Source of the DNA: CAZXYF01 sp964644705
GTDB lineage: Bacteria > Planctomycetota > Brocadiia > SM23-32
Reading direction: 5' to 3'
Assembly: GCA_964644705.1 (NCBI GenBank)
Contig: CAZXYF010000029.1
Location: 1 to 23,721, forward strand
DNA length: 23,721 nt
In this document: positions 7,486-14,562 of the stretch, in pieces
Layout of the letters: each line of letters starts with the position of its first letter
Numbering within the stretch: position 1 is the stretch's first letter
Position numbers and translations under genes: made by a program
The notes under the pieces: model-generated
What the model was told of the DNA's origin: nothing
The model's input: only the letters and a program-made list of their open reading frames with translations
Database searches by the model: none

Positions 7486-8778
7486 ATGGAGAAAACACTG
7501 CTTGTGCAAGTTGCGGCCCTCGGACACGACCTGACAGAGCGGATGACCTCGGACTGTTCCATAGCGGGGCTGGAATTTCATCCCATCGATAGCGTTTTCC
7601 CCGCTGTCACATGCACGGCTCAGGCCACCATGCGAACCGGCGTGTTACCCGGGGACCACGGTATGGTGGGCAACGGATTTTATTCCCGCGAGTTTGAACG
7701 TCCCTTTTTCTGGGAGCAATCATCCTCCCTGGTGCACGGCGACAGGATCTGGTGCGACTTCCGCGCGGAAGGGGGTTCTGTGGGACAGCTGTTCTGGCAG
7801 CAATCCCTCGGGCGCGACAGCGATGTAGTACTCTCCCCCGCTCCCATCCACAAACACCACGGGGGAATGATCCAGGACGTTTTCAGCCGGCCGAGGGGGC
7901 TTTATAAACGGATATGCGAGGCGGTGGGGCGCTCTTTCAATCTCGCCGACTACTGGGGCCCCCGCGCATCACGTAAAGCCAGCGACTGGATCACCGCCGC
8001 AACACGGGAGGTCATGCACGATCCCGCCCCGGACCTCCTTCTGACCTACCTGCCCCATCTGGATTATGATCTTCAACGATACGGCCCCCGGTCTTCCCGG
8101 GCCAACGACGCTTTTGACTTGACCTCGGGCTATCTCGAGCACCTGCTGGAGGCAGCCGAGCACTGTGGATATCAGGTGGTGGTCTTCGGGGACTACGCCA
8201 TCACACCGGCTACGTTGCCCCTCCATCCAAACAGGATGCTGCGCAACGCAGGGCTGTTCATTCCCCGACGTGTCAACGATATGGTTTACGCCGACCTCCA
8301 CAGCAGTCGTGCATTTGCCGTCGTCGATCACCAGATCTGCCATGTCATCACAGAGGACCGGGAGGCATACAAAAAGGCGCACGATTTGTTTGCATCGGCC
8401 GAGAATATCGAACTGGTTCTTGGCCCGGAAGGACAGAACACCCGCGGCATTCACCACAAGCGCAGTGGCGATCTGGTGCTCCAGGCCTCCCCCGAATGCT
8501 GGTTTGCCTACCCCTGGTGGTCAGAGGAGGAGAAATCACCGGATTATGCCTCACACGTTGACATCCATAACAAACCGGGATACGACCCCGCTGAACTTTT
8601 TTGGGGATTCTGGCCTTTTTCAACATCTCAGGATGCGACCCGCATTAAAGGCACGCATGGAGCGGTCAACTCCGAAACCCGGGCGAGCTGGGCAACCACC
8701 ATGGAGTTCGCCGATGAACCTGAAAATATTCGGTTTATCAGTCACTGCCTGCAGAAGCGCCTGAATCGACCTGTATAA
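7486..8778 (+). CDS. Alkaline phosphatase / nucleotide pyrophosphatase superfamily protein (EboF-like)
   Basis: 430 residues with no signal peptide. The start at 7486 has GGAGG 6 nt upstream, overlapping the end of the UbiA gene; the frame is open further upstream but without such a site. FPAVTCTAQATMRTGVLP (39-55 region) followed by GDHGMVGNGFY matches nucleotide-pyrophosphatase enzymes, making Thr42 the likely nucleophile. YLPHLDYDLQRYGP (186-199) corresponds to the metal site, with Asp191 kept but Gln195 where many members have His. VVFGDYAIT (230-238) replaces the common SDHGM, so His is Tyr. The usual N-terminal metal Asp is also not obvious (VQVAALGHDL). Hydrolysis of a phosphodiester or phosphonate is plausible, but the altered ligands leave activity open. 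Pairing with the UbiA gene suggests a shared lipid-linked pathway (inference). Confidence 0.82.
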   Translation: MEKTLLVQVAALGHDLTERMTSDCSIAGLEFHPIDSVFPAVTCTAQATMRTGVLPGDHGMVGNGFYSREFERPFFWEQSSSLVHGDRIWCDFRAEGGSVGQLFWQQSLGRDSDVVLSPAPIHKHHGGMIQDVFSRPRGLYKRICEAVGRSFNLADYWGPRASRKASDWITAATREVMHDPAPDLLLTYLPHLDYDLQRYGPRSSRANDAFDLTSGYLEHLLEAAEHCGYQVVVFGDYAITPATLPLHPNRMLRNAGLFIPRRVNDMVYADLHSSRAFAVVDHQICHVITEDREAYKKAHDLFASAENIELVLGPEGQNTRGIHHKRSGDLVLQASPECWFAYPWWSEEEKSPDYASHVDIHNKPGYDPAELFWGFWPFSTSQDATRIKGTHGAVNSETRASWATTMEFADEPENIRFISHCLQKRLNRPV

Positions 8779-9057
8779 GCCTGCCGGGGTTTTCAGGTCG
8801 TGTCTTGCTGTATCGCATTGGACAGCTCCCCGCGCTCCGAAAGGGTCACCGGGGCTTGGTGCGCGGGTGATTCACAGCGTATTCTCAACAACTCAAACAA
8901 CAACGGTTTGATCTCCGCCCGGGCTGACAGTCAGGCATCCGCACATTTGCGCGAGGAAAATGATTCAGCGATAATGGCAGATGGTACAGTAGCAGGGTTA
9001 GCGATAGGCCAAAACGGGACTTTATTCACTTTGACAGGCAACAACATCGGGTAGCCC
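8779..9057 (+). promoter_or_regulatory. Intergenic leader with candidate promoter (TTGCGC-17-GATAAT)
   Basis: This 279-nt gap has no convincing gene. TTGCGC at 8947-8952 and GATAAT at 8970-8975 are 17 nt apart, which would start transcription near 8982, about 76 nt before the toroid protein's ATG at 9058. A consensus TTGACA at 9031-9036 is also present, but a -10 at standard spacing would overlap the start codon, so it is probably chance. This is the best candidate for the promoter of the long downstream operon. Confidence 0.35.
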
Positions 9058-10143
9058 ATGAGACGGCTCATTTCAGTATTTTGTTTGTGCTGCAGCACAC
9101 AAATTTTGGTGACTGCTCTGATTGGGATCTGCTCCGGGGAACACCTGGATGCAGCTCCGATTTCATCCCGGCCTGACCTCATCACTCCCAGAGCAGTCCA
9201 GGCCGTAAAAGGGGGGCTGAAATATCTGGACCGCACTCAGAACCGTAACGGAAGCTGGCATGCTCGGGGCGCCAGCGCATCACGGGGCTACACGATTGCG
9301 ATGACATCGCTGGCGGGCACGGCCTTTTTATCTGCTGGCAATACTCCTCTGGAAGGGCCCTATGCCCAAAATCTCCGCAGAGCAATCGATTACATCCTCC
9401 GCCATGCGGGCAAATCCGGTCTGATTGCCGATCCCAACAACACGAACCGACCGATGCACGGACATGGTTTCGCCATGCTTTTTCTCGCCGAAACATACGG
9501 AATGGGCAGTGATCCCAACCTGCAAGAACGCATTCGACGCGTACTGCGGAAAGCCATAGATCTGACCGTGCGTTCGCAATCCGACGCCGGCGGCTGGTAC
9601 TACACCCCAGACTCACGCAACGATGAGGGATCGGTCACCGTTACGCAGATTCAGGGACTTCGGGCATGCCGGAACGCGGGCATCAAAGTCCCGAAAAAGA
9701 CCATCGATCGAGCCTGCGAATATATACGGAAATGCAGCAATGAGGAAGGAGGAATTGCCTACAGGCTGGGCATGACAAACACCCGCCCTGCTATCACGGC
9801 GGCCGCGGTCGCCACGATGTACAATGCCGGACGGTTCGAAAATCCTGTGGCTGAAGATGCACTCCGATACACCTTGAACCACATGCAGAACCACAAAAAT
9901 AAGCCGTTCAGCGCCTACCGGGGTCACTCTTTTTACGGTATGCTCTACGCCAGCCAGGCAATCTGGTTCGCCGGCAAAAAAGAGTGGAAACAGCTCTTCC
10001 CCGCCATTCGCCGCAACACCCTCCAGCTCCAACAGGATGACGGAAGCTGGTCCGGTGATCACGTCGGTAGAGTATATGGAACAGCCATTGCTCTTATGAT
10101 TCTAAATTTACCCAATCGATACCTGCCCATTTTACAGCGATAA
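9058..10143 (+). CDS. Exported prenyltransferase/squalene-oxidase repeat (alpha/alpha toroid) protein
   Basis: 361 residues with an N-terminal hydrophobic signal (about 3-25). The rest is a helical toroid of the terpenoid-cyclase/protein-prenyltransferase fold, with repeated QW-like motifs: QNRNGSW (61-67), QSDAGGWYYTP (174-184) and QQDDGSWSG (325-333). HGHGFAMLFLAETYG (134-148) is typical of the group found in planctomycetes and relatives. I see no DxDD or similar cyclase acid motif and no zinc triad of protein prenyltransferases, so it is probably a binding or scaffold protein rather than a cyclase. No strong ribosome binding site precedes the ATG. The gap to the MoxR gene is 36 nt, so it may be the first gene of that operon. 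Function unknown. Confidence 0.85.
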   Translation: MRRLISVFCLCCSTQILVTALIGICSGEHLDAAPISSRPDLITPRAVQAVKGGLKYLDRTQNRNGSWHARGASASRGYTIAMTSLAGTAFLSAGNTPLEGPYAQNLRRAIDYILRHAGKSGLIADPNNTNRPMHGHGFAMLFLAETYGMGSDPNLQERIRRVLRKAIDLTVRSQSDAGGWYYTPDSRNDEGSVTVTQIQGLRACRNAGIKVPKKTIDRACEYIRKCSNEEGGIAYRLGMTNTRPAITAAAVATMYNAGRFENPVAEDALRYTLNHMQNHKNKPFSAYRGHSFYGMLYASQAIWFAGKKEWKQLFPAIRRNTLQLQQDDGSWSGDHVGRVYGTAIALMILNLPNRYLPILQR

Positions 10144-10179
10144 ACTGCGGGATGAACACAACCTTTTCGGGGAAACAAG

Positions 10180-11265
10180 ATGGCTCAAGAGAACAACCAG
10201 AGTTCACAACAGACCGATCTGGGCAACGAAGACATAGAGAAGCTCGAACGACTCCACACCTCGTATCAACAAATCAAAAACGAAATCGCCAACGCGATTG
10301 TCGGCCAGGAAAAAGTGGTCGATGAGCTTCTGCTGGCAATCTTCAGTCGGGGCCACTGCATACTGGAGGGCGTGCCGGGACTGGGGAAAACCCTCCTGGT
10401 GAGCACGCTCAGCCAGGCACTGCACGTTTCATTCAGCCGGATCCAGTTTACCCCCGATCTGATGCCCTCCGATATCGTGGGCACCGACGTCCTCCACGAG
10501 GACGAAAAGACTGGAAACCGCGTCTTCAAGTTTTTACCCGGCCCGATTTTCGCCAACATCATACTGGCCGATGAAATCAACCGAACTCCCCCCAAAACGC
10601 AGGCCGCTCTGCTGGAATCGATGCAGGAGCACCAGGTTACCGTTGGGAATGAAAAGCATTCACTCCCCAATCCATTCTTTGTTTTAGCCACGCAGAACCC
10701 GATCGAACAGGAAGGGACCTACCCACTGCCGGAAGCCCAGCAGGACCGCTTCATGTTCAAAATCCTGGTGGATTACCCTGATTTTGACGAAGAATACACC
10801 ATTGCCGAACTCACCACCGGCGCATTCGATCCCGAAATTGAACCGGTCATGACAGGCGATGACATCATCGAGTATCAGCAGCTTATTCGCCAGGTGCCCG
10901 CCGCTCCCCACGTCATACGGTATGCCCTCCGGCTGGTACGAGCCACCCGCGAAGAAGAGGAAAACGTGCCGGATTTCGTAAGGGAGTGGGTCGCCTGGGG
11001 AGCGGGCCCGCGGGCCGTACAGTATCTTCTGCTGGCGGGAAAAACTCGAGCGGCCTTCCAGGGACGAACGGCCGTCAACTGTGATGACATCCGAGCCGCC
11101 GCTCACCCCGTTTTGCGCCATCGCATCCTGATCAATTTCGCCGCTGAAAGCGAAGGAATAACTCCTGACACCATTGTTGATCGGTTGCTGGAAGATATTT
11201 CGGACAAAGACGATCCCGAGCTGAGTATTCCCGAAGATGCTGGGGCTACCCTCGCCGAAACCTGA
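10180..11265 (+). CDS. MoxR-family AAA+ ATPase
   Basis: 361 residues, soluble. Residues 1-35 are a charged helix; the AAA+ core follows with Walker A GVPGLGKT (64-71), Walker B ILADE (128-132) and the sensor-type stretch FVLATQNPIEQEGTYPLPEAQ, which is diagnostic of MoxR. The C-terminal lid ends near 340. MoxR proteins are thought to act as chaperones that remodel or activate VWA-domain partners, often for metal insertion or complex assembly. The order MoxR, DUF58, VWA is the classic arrangement and is present here. GGGG lies about 9 nt before the ATG. The exact client is unknown; the membrane VWA proteins encoded next are the natural candidates. Confidence 0.96.
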   Translation: MAQENNQSSQQTDLGNEDIEKLERLHTSYQQIKNEIANAIVGQEKVVDELLLAIFSRGHCILEGVPGLGKTLLVSTLSQALHVSFSRIQFTPDLMPSDIVGTDVLHEDEKTGNRVFKFLPGPIFANIILADEINRTPPKTQAALLESMQEHQVTVGNEKHSLPNPFFVLATQNPIEQEGTYPLPEAQQDRFMFKILVDYPDFDEEYTIAELTTGAFDPEIEPVMTGDDIIEYQQLIRQVPAAPHVIRYALRLVRATREEEENVPDFVREWVAWGAGPRAVQYLLLAGKTRAAFQGRTAVNCDDIRAAAHPVLRHRILINFAAESEGITPDTIVDRLLEDISDKDDPELSIPEDAGATLAET

Positions 11266-11400
11266 TACCCCCTCTGCCCAACATGATTTGGGATCTTCTG
11301 CGTCCCTCCAGCAAGTAAAACTTTACGCCTTTATTGACTGATTGTGGAAAGCCGGGATCACTCACATCCCTCCTATCATCTCGTAACAGAGCACTGTCTC

Positions 11401-12324
11401 ATGACACCCGAGAACCAGCAAAAATATCTCGACCCGGAAATGTCGGCCGAGATTGATCGTCTGGACCTGCGAGCACGGCAGATCGTGGAGGGCTTTATCT
11501 CCGGACTGCATAAAAGTCCCTACCATGGTCAATCCGTCGAATTCGCTCAGCACCGCCAATATGTGCCCGGTGATGATGTCAATAATATCGACTGGAAGGT
11601 GTGGGCGCGAACAAGCCGGTTCTACGTCAAGCAGTATGAGGAAGAGACGAACCTGGAATGCACCATCATGCTCGATTGCAGCCGATCTATGGCCTACGGG
11701 GAGGAGAAAGAGGGCATGAGTAAATTCGAATACGGCGCCACCCTCGCCGCCTCTTTGGCCTACCTGCTCCAGAAGCAACAGGATGCCACTGGCCTGGTTC
11801 TTTTCGGACGCAAAATCGAATCGGAACTTCCAACCAGCAGCCATCCGCGTCACGTTCAGGCTATCTGTGATGAGCTGCAGCACGCGGAGCCGGATGATAC
11901 GTCGGATGTCTCCGGTGTATTCCCCCGCGTCGCCGCTCGGTCGCGCCAAAAAGGGATGATAATCGTCATATCCGACCTGTTTTTTGATCCGGAAAACCTG
12001 AAAAAGGGTCTAACCCAGTTGCGGCACCGGGAACAGGAGGTGGTGGTTTTTCATGTCCTGCATGATGATGAGCTGAATTTCCCCTTTGGTGAGAACATAC
12101 TCTTTGAAGGAATGGAAACCGACGAGGAATTGATGACCGAACCCGCCGCACTGCGTGATTCGTATCTGCAGGCCCTGGACAATTTCAAAAAGGAAGTGCG
12201 TCAGATTTGTTCTCAGGCGGCTATTGATTACGCGGAACTCAACACCACCCAGTATCTGCAGACCGCACTCAGCCGCTACCTGTCCAGCCGCCAGCAGGTC
12301 CAACACACTTACGGGAGAGCGTGA
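11401..12324 (+). CDS. DUF58 domain protein (VWA-like)
   Basis: 307 residues. The N-terminal half contains the DUF58 signature YVPGDDVNNIDWKVWART (54-71) preceded by LDLRARQIVEGFISGLHKSPYHG. A VWA-like domain follows with a MIDAS-type LDCSRSM (D92, S94, S96) and VISDLFFDP further on. DUF58 proteins accompany MoxR ATPases and VWA proteins; their biochemical role is not settled. I prefer the ATG at 11401 because homologues begin close to it (MTPENQQKYLDPE); an in-frame GTG at 11344 would add 19 residues of unusual composition. Neither start has a good ribosome binding site. One base separates its stop from the next ATG, so the pair is tightly coupled. It has no hydrophobic signal and should be cytoplasmic. 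Confidence 0.93.
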   Translation: MTPENQQKYLDPEMSAEIDRLDLRARQIVEGFISGLHKSPYHGQSVEFAQHRQYVPGDDVNNIDWKVWARTSRFYVKQYEEETNLECTIMLDCSRSMAYGEEKEGMSKFEYGATLAASLAYLLQKQQDATGLVLFGRKIESELPTSSHPRHVQAICDELQHAEPDDTSDVSGVFPRVAARSRQKGMIIVISDLFFDPENLKKGLTQLRHREQEVVVFHVLHDDELNFPFGENILFEGMETDEELMTEPAALRDSYLQALDNFKKEVRQICSQAAIDYAELNTTQYLQTALSRYLSSRQQVQHTYGRA

Positions 12325-12325
12325 A

Positions 12326-14554
12326 ATGGGCTTCCTGTCCGCGATAAATCCATTGTTGCTGTGGGGAAGCCTGGCGATTGCCTCGCCCATCATCATCCAC
12401 CTCCTGAGCAAACGACGCTTCAAACAAGTCCGATGGGCCGCAATGGAATTTCTCCTGCAGGCCGATCAGCAGAACAGGCGTCGAATACGATTGGAGCACC
12501 TCCTGCTGCTTTTTCTGCGGTGCCTTCTCATCCTCCTTATTGCGGCTCTGCTCGCCCGCCCGATCATCGATTTTTCCAGCCTGGGTGCGGGAGGCCTGCA
12601 GCTGGGCAGTCGCGAACATCTGGTGTTGCTCGACGATTCTCCCAGCATGGGAGCGCGAAAAGACAATGTATCGCTTTTTTCGACCGTCAGAGACGACCTG
12701 ATCGATACAATCCACACCCTCGCGGAACAGCGCCCTCAGGATAAGCTCACCCTGTATCTGATGTCCTCCCCCGACCAACCTGTCTTTCGATCGGTCCCTC
12801 TGTCCAATGCCGATAGTCTTGTCAATCGGGCTGAAGAACTCAGCATCAGTGACGCGGTCGGGGATGTGGATGAGGCGATCCGCACCATTGAGAAGGATCT
12901 GGCGCCCGGAAAAGGTGAACCGAACAAATCGATCCTCATCTTTTCTGATTTCCGGACGCATAACTGGGACGCCACAAACGATACATCCACGAAGGAACAA
13001 GGCGCGCTCGCACGGATTCGTCATCTTTCCGGGAAGTACCCGGCCACACGCTGGCAGCTGGCTGTTTCATCCCGAGACATCCTGCGGAACTTAAGCGTGA
13101 CCGGTATCTCCCCGCCGCCCCGGGCCATCGCCGCGAAAGTGCCAGCAACATTCCACGTCACCGTAAAGAATCAGGGCACAGACACCTCCCCCACCGGGCA
13201 GGTCAGCTTCTCCGCTATGCAAACCCGTCCACTCACCGCCAAGATCGGTCAGCTGGAAGCGGGAGAATCGAGAACGGTCCCGTTCACATACACTTTCCGC
13301 GACACCGGACCGGTCCGGATTCAGGCCGGTATCGACACGGACCCTTTGCCCGCCGATGATGTCCGATATTTTGCAGCCAACGTAACCACTGGCACCTCTG
13401 TTCTGCTTGTGGATGGTGAGCAGGCCCTGGAAAGTTACAACTCCGAAACGTTTTATCTCAGAAATGCGCTCTCACCTGATGGGCCACGCCGCACGGGTTA
13501 CCGGATTGAGACGATTTCAGAAAAACAACTCCTGGACCGCCAGCTCAGCCAGTACGGTCTGATAATCGTCGCCAATGTTTTTCAGCTGTCCGTACAACAG
13601 GCCGAAACACTTGCAACGTACGTCCAGAACGGCGGTGGTCTGGCATTGTTCCTCGGAGATCAGGTCCAGGCAGAAAGCTACAACTCCATTCACAATTCCC
13701 ATCCGGAGCTGTTTCCCGTAAAGCTGGAGAAAATTGGGGGCGACCCTGATATGACGAAGGCCCGGCGACTGCGCCCTGAAGCAAGCAATCATCCCGTGCT
13801 TCGCGTCTTTTCCGGTGAGAATAATCCCCTGTTATCGGTTCTCAAGCTGTTTCGATGGTGGGAAACGAGCCTCACCGCGGACACCGCCGGCTCCGATTAT
13901 GCAGAAGTTCTGGCTTACATCAACGGAAGTAAAAAGCATCCAGCAATCATCGAGTCACGTATCGGAGATGGCCGGATTCTGGTTTTCACCATACCTGCGG
14001 ATGCCGAATGGAGCAACTGGGTCACAACCCCCGGCTATCCCGTGGCCATACTGGACACCGCTTCTCATCTGGTAAAAAGAACCGTCCCGACGCGCCAGAT
14101 AGAAACCGGCCGGCCCCTGCGCGAGCCGATTGACCCTTCGGATTTTTCACTTGAGGCAACGCTCATCGGGCCATCAGGGGGTCCTCCGAACGGTCTCCGG
14201 GCACGCGCCGAAAACGAGTCCGGCACAACCCAGTTTGTGTATGACGATACGGAAGCCAAAGGCTTTTATAAGCTGGTACGACAGCGCCGGGATGGCACGA
14301 GATCGCCGGTTCTTTTCGCCGCCAACATCCCCGCTGACGAAGGGCAATTGAAACGCGTTTCCCGATCTGCTTTTGCCCGCCTGCGTGAGCGTCCGAACGT
14401 AGCGGTATCGAGAAACAACATGGCTGGAAACCTGACAGTGGCGGGCAACCGTGTCGAGTTATGGCGACCACTTCTGCTCACGTTCGCGTTGATACTGTGT
14501 CTGGAGCAGTTCGCCGGATGGTATTTCGGGCGCCGACGATCATTTAAAACATAA
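12326..14554 (+). CDS. BatA-like VWA membrane protein with amidotransferase-like domain
   Basis: 742 residues. The N-terminus is a BatA-type region (about 1-90): hydrophobic segment 6-27, then LLSKRRFKQVRWAAMEFL, then a second hydrophobic segment 58-79. A VWA domain (about 95-255) has MIDAS DDSPSMG (D103, S105, S107) and the later ILIFSD. A CARDB-like beta domain (about 260-350) is followed by a class-I glutamine-amidotransferase-like fold (about 355-580; VLLVDGEQ, YGLIIVANVF, VQNGGGLALFLGD) in which no nucleophilic Cys is evident, so it is likely non-catalytic. A last hydrophobic segment (713-733) lies at the C-terminus. The large domains probably face the periplasm. GGGAG precedes the ATG. 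It is a natural client of the MoxR ATPase. Confidence 0.92.
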   Translation: MGFLSAINPLLLWGSLAIASPIIIHLLSKRRFKQVRWAAMEFLLQADQQNRRRIRLEHLLLLFLRCLLILLIAALLARPIIDFSSLGAGGLQLGSREHLVLLDDSPSMGARKDNVSLFSTVRDDLIDTIHTLAEQRPQDKLTLYLMSSPDQPVFRSVPLSNADSLVNRAEELSISDAVGDVDEAIRTIEKDLAPGKGEPNKSILIFSDFRTHNWDATNDTSTKEQGALARIRHLSGKYPATRWQLAVSSRDILRNLSVTGISPPPRAIAAKVPATFHVTVKNQGTDTSPTGQVSFSAMQTRPLTAKIGQLEAGESRTVPFTYTFRDTGPVRIQAGIDTDPLPADDVRYFAANVTTGTSVLLVDGEQALESYNSETFYLRNALSPDGPRRTGYRIETISEKQLLDRQLSQYGLIIVANVFQLSVQQAETLATYVQNGGGLALFLGDQVQAESYNSIHNSHPELFPVKLEKIGGDPDMTKARRLRPEASNHPVLRVFSGENNPLLSVLKLFRWWETSLTADTAGSDYAEVLAYINGSKKHPAIIESRIGDGRILVFTIPADAEWSNWVTTPGYPVAILDTASHLVKRTVPTRQIETGRPLREPIDPSDFSLEATLIGPSGGPPNGLRARAENESGTTQFVYDDTEAKGFYKLVRQRRDGTRSPVLFAANIPADEGQLKRVSRSAFARLRERPNVAVSRNNMAGNLTVAGNRVELWRPLLLTFALILCLEQFAGWYFGRRRSFKT

Positions 14555-14562
14555 AGAGGTAT

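Noticed and set aside
9031..9036. Consensus TTGACA just before the toroid gene
   Set aside because: A -10 at 16-18 nt spacing would fall on the start codon and no suitable hexamer is there.
8800..9054. 84-codon plus-strand frame before the toroid gene
   Set aside because: No ribosome binding site and no protein-like pattern; it covers the likely promoter region.
9058..10143. Reading the toroid protein as squalene-hopene cyclase
   Set aside because: QW-like repeats are present but the catalytic acid motif is absent and the protein is far shorter than hopene cyclases.
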